The notes beneath the pieces were generated by a model that saw only the letters and a program-made list of their open reading frames with translations, had not been told where the DNA came from and did no database searches. Of a DNA stretch of 46,173 nt, positions 17,642-27,126 are shown piece after piece (the first letter of the stretch is position 1; every line of letters starts with the position of its first letter). Location: positions 1 to 46,173 of the forward strand of contig JACQKZ010000007.1 of NCBI GenBank assembly GCA_016204275.1, written 5' to 3'. The DNA comes from Nanobdellati archaeon (GTDB lineage Archaea > Nanobdellota > Nanobdellia > UBA10117). A program made the translations under genes and the position numbers.

Positions 17642-19117
17642 ATGATTAGGCTACCAGAAAAAAAACCGGAACTCAAGCAAATAAGCGAAGTAGTCTGGGA
17701 AATTTCACCGGACTACAAGAAGGACGAGCCGAAGATGCTCGTGCCAGCCCGCATTTACGCAACCAAAAAACTGATGGAGCAGATGGACATGGGCATATTC
17801 GAGCAGATAAGCAACGTGGCCTGCCTGCCAGGGATACAGAAAGCTGCGATGGCGATGCCGGATGCGCACTGGGGCTATGGCTTTCCAGTCGGCGGTGTCG
17901 CTGCATTTGACACAGAAACAGGAATTATTTCTCCCGGAGGAATCGGTTACGACATTAATTGCGGGATGCGCCTGATACGAACAGACATGACGTGGGATGA
18001 CATCAAAGACAAATTAAAACCATTAGTTGATACTTTATTCAAATTAGTTCCCGCAGGCGTTGGCGGGCACGGGACTGTTAAACTCACGCCGCAGCAGCAC
18101 AAGGAAGTCATGGTTGATGGCGCAAAGTGGTGCGTGAAAAATAATTATGGCTGGCAAGAGGATATCGAGCGAATCGAAGACCTTGGCGCGATCGAGGGCG
18201 CAGACCCCGCAAAAGTTTCTGAAAGTGCGGTCAAGCGCGGTGCAGCCGGATTGGGAACGCTCGGCTCAGGCAATCATTATCTCGAAATCCAAGTTGTGAA
18301 AAAAGAAAATATTTACGACGAAAAACTTGCGAAGAGCCTAGGCATCTTCCCGAATCAGGTTTGCATAATGGTTCACTGCGGCTCGCGTGGTTTCGGCCAC
18401 CAGATTTGCACCGATTATGTCGGCAATTTCAAGCCGAAGATGCCGGGCTGGGGCCTAAAGACGCGGGACTTCGAGCTGGCCTGCGCACCGTTCCAGTCAA
18501 AAGAGGCACAAGATTATCTTGCTGCGATGAGATGTGCCGCAAATTACGCGTTCGCAAACAGGCAGCTGATAATGCACCGCATCCGCGAAGGCTTCTCAAA
18601 GATTTTCAACCAAGATGCAGAAAAGCTCGGGATGAATTTGATTTATGATGTCGCGCACAACATCGCAAAAGTTGAGAAACATAAGATTGACGGCAAAACA
18701 AAAGAAGTCGTGATGCACCGAAAGGGCGCAACACGCGCGTTCGGCCCAAACAGAAGGGAAACACCGAAGATTTACAAAGACACAGGCCAGCCAGTCATCG
18801 TCGGCGGCTCGATGGAAACCGGCTCGTTCCTCTGCGTCGGCACAGACCACGCAGAGCTCGAAACCTTCGGCAGCACGATGCACGGCTCTGGCAGGACGAT
18901 GTCACGCTCTGCGGCGATAAAACAATTCCAGGGCAAAAAACTTTACGATGACATGCTCAAGCGCGGCATCTATGTCAAGTCAGTTTCGTGGGAAGGCCTG
19001 GCAGAAGAGGCCGGCCTCGCATATAAGGACATAAACCAAGTTGTTGACACAATGGAGATTGCGGATGTGTCCAAGAAGGTGTGCAGGTTGATTCCAGTGG
19101 GGAATGTGAAGGGATAA
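17642..19117 (+). CDS. rtcB: tRNA-splicing ligase RtcB
   Basis: AMPDAHWGYGFPVGGVAAFD, GGIGYDINCGMRLI, LGSGNHYLEIQ, MVHCGSRGFGHQ, YDVAHNIAKVEKH, MHRKGATRAFGP, STMHGSGRTMSR. Confidence 0.97.
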   Translation: MIRLPEKKPELKQISEVVWEISPDYKKDEPKMLVPARIYATKKLMEQMDMGIFEQISNVACLPGIQKAAMAMPDAHWGYGFPVGGVAAFDTETGIISPGGIGYDINCGMRLIRTDMTWDDIKDKLKPLVDTLFKLVPAGVGGHGTVKLTPQQHKEVMVDGAKWCVKNNYGWQEDIERIEDLGAIEGADPAKVSESAVKRGAAGLGTLGSGNHYLEIQVVKKENIYDEKLAKSLGIFPNQVCIMVHCGSRGFGHQICTDYVGNFKPKMPGWGLKTRDFELACAPFQSKEAQDYLAAMRCAANYAFANRQLIMHRIREGFSKIFNQDAEKLGMNLIYDVAHNIAKVEKHKIDGKTKEVVMHRKGATRAFGPNRRETPKIYKDTGQPVIVGGSMETGSFLCVGTDHAELETFGSTMHGSGRTMSRSAAIKQFQGKKLYDDMLKRGIYVKSVSWEGLAEEAGLAYKDINQVVDTMEIADVSKKVCRLIPVGNVKG

Positions 19118-19157
19118 AAAATAATATTATGCTTGCACAGTTTAAGTAATAAAATAT

Positions 19158-19733
19158 ATGCTTCAGGTTAGAAATCTTTTTAACCTTACAAGCTGTTTGC
19201 TAAATATGCGTGTGGCGGCTAGTGAAAGCGGACAAAAAAGCCTTGAGGTTTTAGTAAACGAACGAGAACTAATGGTTGATAAAATAATTGAGTTTATGGA
19301 TTATGTGCTATCTGAATGCGGCGAGCAAATACATTTCGAACAATTTTCAGATCGCGTAAAACAAAAGCTAGAATTATATGATTTTTATGGTTTTGACATG
19401 TTTTTAAATAGGGGCATGCACACAATATATGGCAATGTAGCGACATTACATTATGACAAAGCACCTGTTTTCGAAGCCGAGTTTGTTGGCCATTTTGATA
19501 GTCGCGATAGTGAGTCTAACGTGAAACTATATGTACGGGGCGAATGGGAAACAAAATTAATTGGTATAATAAAAAATAAGAAACAAGTTATTGCAGATTG
19601 GCGGGCGCGCTTATATGCGCGAAAACAAAAAGAAGCGCAGAGAGCAAAACTAAATGATCAGTTTTATAATAAACAGGCAGAGTTAGAAAAGCGCGCAGCC
19701 AAATTGTGTTTGAACAAAAAATCCGTAACATGA
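19158..19733 (+). CDS. Hypothetical protein
   Basis: 191-aa ORF; start uncertain (possible internal ATG). Confidence 0.5.
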   Translation: MLQVRNLFNLTSCLLNMRVAASESGQKSLEVLVNERELMVDKIIEFMDYVLSECGEQIHFEQFSDRVKQKLELYDFYGFDMFLNRGMHTIYGNVATLHYDKAPVFEAEFVGHFDSRDSESNVKLYVRGEWETKLIGIIKNKKQVIADWRARLYARKQKEAQRAKLNDQFYNKQAELEKRAAKLCLNKKSVT

Positions 19734-19790
19734 ATAGATTAATCGCTGCGTAACAGATAGTTTTAAAAAACTTGCTTTATTCGCTGTTGA

Positions 19791-20291
19791 ATGGCATTTG
19801 ATCCTAACTCGCTGGATGATTTACTGCAAGCAGCGGCAATCGCTTTGGGCGCAGGGTTGTTTGCATACATCGTGGGACGGGCGCACGGGTGGTCTGCCGC
19901 AAACATGTCACTTGGTGAAGATTATGCGCCGCCAGAAGTTGAGTTAGATAATAATGAGACAGATGACGAGGAATATATTTCAAGGACTTTGCGCGAGGCG
20001 ATAGAGGAAGAAGATGATGATTCAAGAGTGCATGCCCGCGTAATGCGCTTTGCGCAGGAATCAGACCATGGCTATTCGGGAGTTATGGCACAAGGCAACG
20101 ATACAATGAATTTTATTTTCTCGCGAGAAGACATACAAACAGAAACGCAGGTTGGCATGCTTGAACAACTATTAGCAAGCTCTAAAGACAGCGGGGAAGT
20201 TTTAAGGTTTGATGGGTATTATGATGGTAGTGTCTTTCAAGTCAATTTTGTTAGCGGCAGGCTTGATGGTAAAAAAGTTATAATTGGATAG
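19791..20291 (+). CDS. Hypothetical protein with N-terminal hydrophobic segment
   Basis: 166-aa ORF; LLQAAAIALGAGLFAYIVG then acidic region. Confidence 0.5.
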   Translation: MAFDPNSLDDLLQAAAIALGAGLFAYIVGRAHGWSAANMSLGEDYAPPEVELDNNETDDEEYISRTLREAIEEEDDDSRVHARVMRFAQESDHGYSGVMAQGNDTMNFIFSREDIQTETQVGMLEQLLASSKDSGEVLRFDGYYDGSVFQVNFVSGRLDGKKVIIG

Positions 20292-20328
20292 CCCTGCCAA
20301 ATTTTTAAAAATAAAAATAAAATACGGA

Positions 20329-20682
20329 TTATTCCCCTGGCTCGTTCTTCTTTACGAGTTTCTCATAGTCGCGGTATATTTTGTATGCGGAGAATGCGAG
20401 GATGACTCCAATTATAAAAAGTGAAATATCTGTAATGCGTATGTAGTTGAAGTACGCGCCGATATATTTCTGGTAAAGCGCCATAAGAAGAGCGATTGCA
20501 AGAATAAGATTAACAACTATAACTATCAGCAGCAGTTTTACCGGCCCGGTGTCTTTGCCCTTGCCCATCAGCCCGTGCAGTTTCAGCACGAAAACAAACG
20601 AGATTGCCAGCAGAATAAATGCAGCTAAGTCCACAGTTGCAAACGGGTGCCTTGCTATCAGGTCGAATATCATTTTATTCAA
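20329..20682 (-). CDS. Small multi-span membrane protein
   Basis: 117-aa ORF with three hydrophobic segments. Confidence 0.55.
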   Translation of the reverse strand: MNKMIFDLIARHPFATVDLAAFILLAISFVFVLKLHGLMGKGKDTGPVKLLLIVIVVNLILAIALLMALYQKYIGAYFNYIRITDISLFIIGVILAFSAYKIYRDYEKLVKKNEPGE

Positions 20683-20826
20683 TTTTTAGTCTCCTGCATT
20701 GGTCGCACTCTTTCCGCCGCGAAATCGGCGGGCGCTTTTGTGCCACGCTCGCATCACTCGGTGGCACAGCCGCCATTGGTATGTACTTCATTCTATCTTT
20801 AGTCTCCTGCATTGGTCGCATTCTTT
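20675..20826 (-). repeat. Junction element E (two-hairpin element flanked by 39-bp direct repeats)
   Basis: Direct repeats 20675-20713 and 20788-20826 (35/39 identical); hairpins TGCCAC/GTGGCA and CCGCCG-ATTTCG-CGGCGG (minus sense). Confidence 0.85.
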
Positions 20827-21264
20827 TTGAGATTTAATGTGCGCAAATCCGGACGCAATTGGGTTTGAGGCTAGTGTTACCTGGCATTCCTTCGCGTACT
20901 TTTTCAAAATATCATCAACAAACCTGCGAAGTGAGTTAGAGCTTTTCGATGAGCATACGAGGAGATGGTTGAACTGGCCAGTAATTTCGAAGGCCTGAAC
21001 GACTTTTGGGCAATCAGAAATAACTTTTTTGAATTCTGTTTTTTTGCCATTATCAATCTGCAATTCCACAATTAATGTCTGATAGTTCAATCTGTCAAGA
21101 TTCAGGAGTGCGGACACGCGCAGCAGGTCATTCTGCAGCAGTTTTTCTATCCTGTTTGCAATTGCAACTCGCGACAATTCTGAACCGCTTGAAAGTTCTG
21201 TAAGTGAGATGCGGCCATTTTCAGCTAACTTCTCTAGTATTTGAAGATCAATTGCATCCAACAT
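20788..21264 (-). CDS. Lrp/AsnC-family transcriptional regulator
   Basis: MLDAIDLQILEKLAENGRISLTELSSGSELSRVAIANRIEKLLQNDLL; C-terminal KECDQCRRLKIE. Confidence 0.88.
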   Translation of the reverse strand: MLDAIDLQILEKLAENGRISLTELSSGSELSRVAIANRIEKLLQNDLLRVSALLNLDRLNYQTLIVELQIDNGKKTEFKKVISDCPKVVQAFEITGQFNHLLVCSSKSSNSLRRFVDDILKKYAKECQVTLASNPIASGFAHIKSQKECDQCRRLKIE

Positions 21265-21339
21265 CCAGATTCACACCAATCAAAAGTAAACAGTTAAGTA
21301 TAAAAATGTATCCTATCATAGTATTTTAGCAAACAATAC

Positions 21340-21436
21340 TTACGTAAAGAACTTATTTACTTTAGAATAGAAATGTTTATAAATAAGAAACTTACAAAAT
21401 GTAAGTGTTACGAAATGAAATGTAACGTTTCGTAAG
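21340..21436 (+). promoter_or_regulatory. Palindrome-rich regulatory region between the Lrp/AsnC gene and the 82-aa ORF
   Basis: TTACGTAA (21340), CTTACAAAATGTAAG (21391-21405), GTTACGAAATGAAATGTAAC (21407-21426), TTACGAAA/TTTCGTAA (21408-21415/21428-21435); TATA-like tttataaata. Confidence 0.7.
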
Positions 21437-21447
21437 AGGGGGATAAT

Positions 21448-21696
21448 ATGCAAAACAGCCAAAAATTAACATTTAATCTGAAGTTTAGGGACGATGCTGC
21501 CCAATATTTTGCGTTGCTGGACTTTCTGCAGAAAAGCAGGATTAAGTTCGCAATCGTAAATCAGGATCATTTGCGCATCGTAGAATATAATGAGCGTTTC
21601 GCTAATGCGATTGACATATTCATGCAAAACGATGATGTAAACAGCTTCGCAAAAAGCTTTGCACAGGCATCTGGGGCGCGTGTCGCGTTCGCATGA
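21448..21696 (+). CDS. Hypothetical protein (82 aa)
   Basis: ORF with gaggggg upstream of ATG and a strong promoter-like region. Confidence 0.6.
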   Translation: MQNSQKLTFNLKFRDDAAQYFALLDFLQKSRIKFAIVNQDHLRIVEYNERFANAIDIFMQNDDVNSFAKSFAQASGARVAFA

Positions 21697-21710
21697 AATA
21701 AAACATAACA

Positions 21711-21966
21711 CTCCTAACGGAGACGTTCAGCCAAGGCCGAACGTAACCACGAGTTTTTCTAAACCGTGGCCATTGCTTACCTCCAAGCACATCGGTGAAA
21801 ACCGGTGTGCTTATACTTTTTGTGTTTGGAGGCCCCGAAGAAGTCTATAAGGCTTCGACGATGCCTCCAAGCGCTCGTTAAGTCTTCGGGCTTCACGGGC
21901 GCTTAAACTCATAAAAATTCTTAGGGCATCGCGGAACAAAAGTTCGGCGTTACCCAGAATTAATTT
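21711..21966 (+). ncRNA. Candidate structured RNA (orphan) with at least six hairpins
   Basis: CTCC-TAAC-GGAG; ACGTTCaGCC-AA-GGCcGAACGT; CCACGaGTTT-TTCT-AAACCGTGG; 12-bp stem capped by GAAA (21785-21812); TTGGAGGC/GCCTCCAA (21826-21833/21863-21870); 9-bp stem leading to a C(UUCG)G loop; final hairpin 21916-21961 followed by T-rich sequence. Confidence 0.6.
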
Positions 21967-23126
21967 TTACTTAATAAATAATTTTTAGGAACATAATTGT
22001 TTTCTGCAAGAATTTGCACTAATGGCTGTTGTTTTTCTCTGGCCTGCGCAGCAAGATAGTCACAAACCTCTTTCTTAAAGCAAATTTGGTTCCCATCGCC
22101 GCGTCCGAAACAGCCAGCAGATTTCATGCGCTCTTGCCGGCCTTTCTCGCGTGCAAGCGAAAGCGGGCTTGCCAGAATTTTCTCGCCGCTTTTCAGGCTG
22201 CGCCCCAAGTACGATTTAAGCTCAGCAATCATCCCGCTGTCAGAATCATTTTGAATTTTAGTAATTACTGGCTTCTGCCTTCTTTTATATCCTGGCCGCT
22301 CCCCAAAGGGCGATCGCACGCTGATAACCAAATAATATTCAGGAACAATTCCAGTGATCTGTGATGCCGCAATTCCGTAAATAAGCATCTGTCTTACAAA
22401 CGAACTTATCTCGACTGTTGAGTTGAACTGTCTGTGTTTTAAATCAATTACTGCAAGCCCCTTGGTTTCATCAGAACTATTAATAATTTTAAGGAGGCAG
22501 TCAGCATGGCCTTTTACAATTATGTCGCGTCCAGAGACTTCAAGTCTTGTTTCAAGCTCGCGTTCGCAGTAGTCCTGCCTTGAAGTGGCTGGCAATCCAA
22601 TTTCTTCTAGAATTTCATTGTGCGCGCAATCGCCAAGTTGTGTAAGCTGCATCGCATGTTCTGCAGTTCCAATCTGCCCGATTAAGCTTGGTTTTGGCTT
22701 GAATGGCAGCCGTTCTTCAATCACATTCGCCAAAATGTTAAAAATTGGGCAGGCATCCTGTGCGCTTGCCCTGGCAACATAATTTGAAGTTGCACTATAA
22801 TTTAATTTTAACGGCACAAATCTGTGTGTTTTAGTTATCGCAGTTAGGGGAAAATCGCGGGGCCGGCCCATGCCTAATATTGTAACAGGCCAGTCTGCTG
22901 TTTGCAAGCGGGCTATCAGGGCTTCAATCGGCGCTATCGCGTAGCCTTTCTGGCTGGCAAGCCTGCTCAGTTCAGCAATGGTTTGTGGCGTAATTGTTTG
23001 TGCAACATGATACGCACAATTTTTTCCAGATTTAGTGCTGGCAACACATCGGTCAGTTCTCTCGCAGAGCAAAAAATCTAAAGGCACGCCGCTGGTTTGT
23101 TGGATGCATGGTTTAAGCTCTATCAT
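21960..23126 (-). CDS. PD-(D/E)XK nuclease-like protein with clustered cysteines (RecB/Cas4-like)
   Basis: KGHADCLLKI...KGLAVIDLKHRQFNSTVEISSFVRQMLIYGIA matches a G-x-x-D...D-x-K...Q-x-x-x-Y pattern; C-terminal CFGRGDGNQICFKKEVC. Confidence 0.6.
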   Translation of the reverse strand: MIELKPCIQQTSGVPLDFLLCERTDRCVASTKSGKNCAYHVAQTITPQTIAELSRLASQKGYAIAPIEALIARLQTADWPVTILGMGRPRDFPLTAITKTHRFVPLKLNYSATSNYVARASAQDACPIFNILANVIEERLPFKPKPSLIGQIGTAEHAMQLTQLGDCAHNEILEEIGLPATSRQDYCERELETRLEVSGRDIIVKGHADCLLKIINSSDETKGLAVIDLKHRQFNSTVEISSFVRQMLIYGIAASQITGIVPEYYLVISVRSPFGERPGYKRRQKPVITKIQNDSDSGMIAELKSYLGRSLKSGEKILASPLSLAREKGRQERMKSAGCFGRGDGNQICFKKEVCDYLAAQAREKQQPLVQILAENNYVPKNYLLSKN

Positions 23127-24111
23127 CTCTTTGCCCCAGCCACTTATTGTAAAGCCAGCCCGCAATTATATTAACTGCTGACGTTTCTGCCACGCCCTGC
23201 GTTGGAAGAACAGCATTTCTTAGCACGCCACCCCTGCCGCCGACAACTTCGTATAATTTTGGGGAAACGTGCCTGAAAATCCCAGACCGCGGGCCAGCAT
23301 AGCCGGCAAGTTCTGCTATCAGGTAGGATTTCCTGCAAGCCTTTGCGATAGCCTCGCATGCCGCGGCGGTGATTCTTCTATTTGTATATGTATGATTTCT
23401 TAGTAAAATTTTATCTGCGTCGATAAAAACCCTTTCCGCAACTGCGGAACTGTAGAATGATTCGCGGAATTGCGCGCTGGCAATCGTACCGCTCTCAGCA
23501 AGTTTTTCATCGGACTCGAGTAGCGTGCGTTCAAGTGTTCCAAAACCAAGCAGGCCTTGCCCTTCCCTCTGCGCAGATATCTCGTCTAAATCGCTGCGGA
23601 AGGTTGGCACAAACCTAAAATTTCCACTAACAAACTCAATGCTAATTGGAATTAAAACCGGCGCGATTGCAACTATAATTTCTCTGTCAAGTTTTGGGGT
23701 AAAGCCATCATGCTGGCAGCGCTTGTATGCGCTGCTCCAGGCCAGCCCAAGTGCATCTGCTGAACGCATCAAACTGGAAAATAAATCCAAGCCGTGGCTT
23801 TTTGGCCTTTCCCCAGTAATATTATCTTCTGCCGTGGCATCTTTTGATATTCCAGTAACAAAAATTACGTTTTTATTATTTAATTCTCCGCTGGCCAGCC
23901 TGGCGGCAAGCCTTTGGTGCGCATTTCTGTATAAGTCGAGAGCGCGCGGCGGCCTTTGCGCGCACATAGTTTTTGCGGCTTCAAGAATGTGCTGGTGTGG
24001 CTTTGTCAGGCCGCTAATATTATCAACAAGATGTTCCTGTACATAATAAAGCCTGTGCGTCTTTGCGGGGTTGGAAAACGTGTACGTTGGCGGGACTGGC
24101 ATGCAAAACAA
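23113..24111 (-). CDS. Hypothetical protein
   Basis: 332-aa ORF overlapping the nuclease-like gene. Confidence 0.6.
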   Translation of the reverse strand: MFCMPVPPTYTFSNPAKTHRLYYVQEHLVDNISGLTKPHQHILEAAKTMCAQRPPRALDLYRNAHQRLAARLASGELNNKNVIFVTGISKDATAEDNITGERPKSHGLDLFSSLMRSADALGLAWSSAYKRCQHDGFTPKLDREIIVAIAPVLIPISIEFVSGNFRFVPTFRSDLDEISAQREGQGLLGFGTLERTLLESDEKLAESGTIASAQFRESFYSSAVAERVFIDADKILLRNHTYTNRRITAAACEAIAKACRKSYLIAELAGYAGPRSGIFRHVSPKLYEVVGGRGGVLRNAVLPTQGVAETSAVNIIAGWLYNKWLGQRDDRA

Positions 24112-24152
24112 GGCAGCAGAAGCCTTAAAAGTTTTTCACTACTGGCGTTTCT

Positions 24153-26465
24153 ATGTCAAAGCCAACAGGATTTGTTATTCGCGTTTTGCCGGCGGATGCG
24201 CAGAAGGGCAGGCTGGCAAAAGCCGTTTTGCAGACAAATTCAGGGCCGGAGATTTTGCAGATAGAAGCGCCGCACATAATTACAACAGGAAAAATTTCGC
24301 AGGAAGAAGCAGATAGCGTAAAGCAACAGCTCGGCGCATACCCATTTTCAGAGTTTGGTTTGAATGCTGTAACTGAGCCTTACGCGGGCGGCGATGGAAA
24401 AGTTTTACAGGTTCGCGGCGACAGAGACAAATTAAAAGAAGTAGTGCGCAAAAGAAAAGATTTGTTCAGGGAAATTTCTGTTTTAGAATGGCTGAAATAT
24501 TTCACAAACTTTCCTTTTGCAGATGTTGCTGATGGGCGTTTTACTGGCAAGCGGGCAACCCTGGAAGAAGTCCTCGCGGCAGGCGACTGCGCTCTCGACA
24601 TAGAAACAAACAAAGAAGTAGAAAAAGAGGAAGAGCTGGCCGACCCAGACCAATTATACACAGAAATTAACACAGCAGTTTTTTCACACAGGGATGCAGA
24701 AATTATAAAATCAGAAATAGTTACAAGCCTGAATTCTGGTGAAAATCGAATCGGCTCAGCGCAAATTCATCTCGCAGAACAAAAGCAGATTAGTTCCGCC
24801 CTCGATGATATAATAAGGCAGCAAAGAAAATCAAATAATATTTTGTGGATGCATACATTCAATGGCATGAGTTTTGATTTGTTCAATCTTAGGGAGATGG
24901 AAGATGAATTCACACCCGCGCAGGATGGGAGCGAGCCAAAAATTACTGCGCACATAGGAAATTTTTCCAAAAGGGTCGAAATAAAAGATTTTATCGTGCT
25001 TGATTACTACGCATTTGCCAGGCAGTTCCTGCCATTTTTGCCGGAGAAAAATCTTGAAGCAGTATGTAAATTTACCGGAGTAAAATTTGCAAAAACATTA
25101 AATTATGACAAGCTTGCCAGACTGATTTTTAGGGCGCAGCACGGTGATGGGCCGGCAGCCCGCGAGGTTTTGGTTTATGGCTGCGGCGACACAGAAGTAT
25201 TATTCGCGCTTGGGGATATTTTTAAGCCAGCCATAACCCGATTAGCATTTAACCTTGAAACAAGTCCGGAGGCAGTTTGCGCAACATCTAAAAAACAGAA
25301 TGCCTTCAAGTTATGGGCGCGGCGGGATTTTTTCGGAACGAATGCCTTAGCAGCAGAATACATGACAAACAACTTTAGGGACTTTGACTTCTATGAGGAA
25401 AAATTAGAAATGGCGGGCTTGGAAAAGGAATGCAAGCCAGAACTTGGATTGAAAAAAGGAAATTTTTACGCAGTTTATCTGAACACGCTGGCAACTGCAT
25501 TTTCCTTCGCCAAAAAAGAACTGCTTGCCGGCGCGTCCAAAAATTCAAAAGGGCCGGAGCGAATTTGTTACCTGCAGGCACTTGACTCTATCTGTGAAAA
25601 ACCCCTATTCGATTTAAACACGCGCATGCCTGACAAAGTATTTTTTGCAAAATATGGTCAGTCAAAGGAAAACACTGACAAAAGGCTGGCCGAAGAAATA
25701 GGAAATGCGAAAAAATTTTTGGAGGCTAACGCACTGAAGATTGTAAATTATTCGAAGCATGTTGTTATGTTGGAAGGCCCGCCAGGGCTTGAGGCGGCAA
25801 TAGAAAATAGCGAAAATTTCGCCCTGCTTGGAACTTCGCAGGTATTGCTCGGCTTTGGCGCCAAGGAATTTTTAACACAAATCGGCGGCGCATTTGTTGG
25901 CTCAGGCATGTCTGTTTCGGGAAAGCGCGGCGACAGGACAAGATTTGAGCGCAAGGCAATACCGCACATTTTGAAGCAAGCAGTCATGGAAGGCAGCTAT
26001 GATGCCCCGCTGCAGTATGTTTACAAATCTATTGCCCGGCCGCTCGCATATGGTACAATCGACAGGCACTTGCTAGTATTTGAAAAAAAAATAACTAGAG
26101 CGGTTGGCGAGCTGGCAATACAGGCGCATGGCCGAAAGTCAGTGGAAGCGCAGAAGTCACTCGGAACAGAAGTCGGAAAAACAAACAAGTGGGGCTATGT
26201 AGGTAAAGGAAAAATTGTAACAGAGGAAGTTTTTGTTCAGTCGCAGGCGGAAATAGACGTTAAATTTTACAAAAAGCATATTTTTGGCGCGGACTCGCCG
26301 CTGTATAAAATGTTATCATCGCTTTACAATCCTGCTGGGGAAAAATCCCGCAGGCTTGCCTTGAAGCACGTGCTCGACGGTAGGCCAGACAGAGATGATT
26401 GGCGCACACTTGGCGTATCGCCGCCGCTCGCGCTTGGCCAGCAGACACTGTTTGCTAATGGATAA
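24153..26465 (+). CDS. Divergent family B DNA polymerase-like protein, polymerase site apparently inactivated
   Basis: DnaQ-like Exo motifs CALDIETN, HTFNGMSFDLFNLRE, GCGDTEVLF; thumb-like YVYKSIARPLAYGTIDRHLLVFEKKITRAVGEL; canonical DxxSLYPS and YxDTDS absent. Confidence 0.65.
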   Translation: MSKPTGFVIRVLPADAQKGRLAKAVLQTNSGPEILQIEAPHIITTGKISQEEADSVKQQLGAYPFSEFGLNAVTEPYAGGDGKVLQVRGDRDKLKEVVRKRKDLFREISVLEWLKYFTNFPFADVADGRFTGKRATLEEVLAAGDCALDIETNKEVEKEEELADPDQLYTEINTAVFSHRDAEIIKSEIVTSLNSGENRIGSAQIHLAEQKQISSALDDIIRQQRKSNNILWMHTFNGMSFDLFNLREMEDEFTPAQDGSEPKITAHIGNFSKRVEIKDFIVLDYYAFARQFLPFLPEKNLEAVCKFTGVKFAKTLNYDKLARLIFRAQHGDGPAAREVLVYGCGDTEVLFALGDIFKPAITRLAFNLETSPEAVCATSKKQNAFKLWARRDFFGTNALAAEYMTNNFRDFDFYEEKLEMAGLEKECKPELGLKKGNFYAVYLNTLATAFSFAKKELLAGASKNSKGPERICYLQALDSICEKPLFDLNTRMPDKVFFAKYGQSKENTDKRLAEEIGNAKKFLEANALKIVNYSKHVVMLEGPPGLEAAIENSENFALLGTSQVLLGFGAKEFLTQIGGAFVGSGMSVSGKRGDRTRFERKAIPHILKQAVMEGSYDAPLQYVYKSIARPLAYGTIDRHLLVFEKKITRAVGELAIQAHGRKSVEAQKSLGTEVGKTNKWGYVGKGKIVTEEVFVQSQAEIDVKFYKKHIFGADSPLYKMLSSLYNPAGEKSRRLALKHVLDGRPDRDDWRTLGVSPPLALGQQTLFANG

Positions 26466-26499
26466 TAAATTATTTTAAACTAAATGTTTCTGATTTCTT

Positions 26500-27000
26500 A
26501 TGTTCGGAGGTGGGCTGGCCAGCCAAGTAAGCAGTAATTACGCGAGGTATTTTACAGCTTCTGAATTAAAAGGCATTAAAGGTGCTATAAATTGTCTTTT
26601 GAACGCTGCGGAAATAAGAGATGAGGAAATAATTCTGCTGGATAAATATTCGTTGGAGTTATCCCAGCTTGAAATGCTGCTCAGACTGCAGGGCTTCGGG
26701 CCAGAAACAACAGAATACCAATTTACGCGCACGGCATTGATTGTTTATTATGAACGGACACAGGTGCGGCACATAGATGACGTCAATCGCGTTGGGGCGC
26801 TGGCCATACTTGTAAATCCACAGCACGATCTGAGGCTTGCCTCCCATGTCTTGGGCGTGGATTGGCAGCAGGCAAGAGAGCAGGTTGGCCGGCTCGTAGT
26901 CGGCAATTGCATACTAAGCGAGCTTTCTCCGTTGTACCGGTGCTACTCAGATGCCTCTGCAAGACAGCAGGCATCAGCTTTGGCGAACAAAAACCTTTAA
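26500..27000 (+). CDS. Hypothetical protein
   Basis: 166-aa ORF downstream of the PolB-like gene. Confidence 0.5.
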   Translation: MFGGGLASQVSSNYARYFTASELKGIKGAINCLLNAAEIRDEEIILLDKYSLELSQLEMLLRLQGFGPETTEYQFTRTALIVYYERTQVRHIDDVNRVGALAILVNPQHDLRLASHVLGVDWQQAREQVGRLVVGNCILSELSPLYRCYSDASARQQASALANKNL

Positions 27001-27126
27001 AAACCCCATTTTCGAAACTAAATTCCCCTTACAGAAGCAGAGCTTAATTCTGTCGTCTTAGCTGCAAAAATAATCTGAAAATAAGCTTAAAAAGCCATTC
27101 CAAACAGCAATAACAAGCAAAGTAAA

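Noticed and set aside
21711-21966. RNase P RNA, SRP RNA, 5S rRNA or an intron-containing tRNA
   Set aside because: No conserved RNase P core sequences, SRP S-domain motif, 5S consensus or closable cloverleaf could be found by eye.
21960-23126. Calling the nuclease-like protein Cas4
   Set aside because: Only a generic PD-(D/E)XK pattern and cysteines are visible; no CRISPR context.
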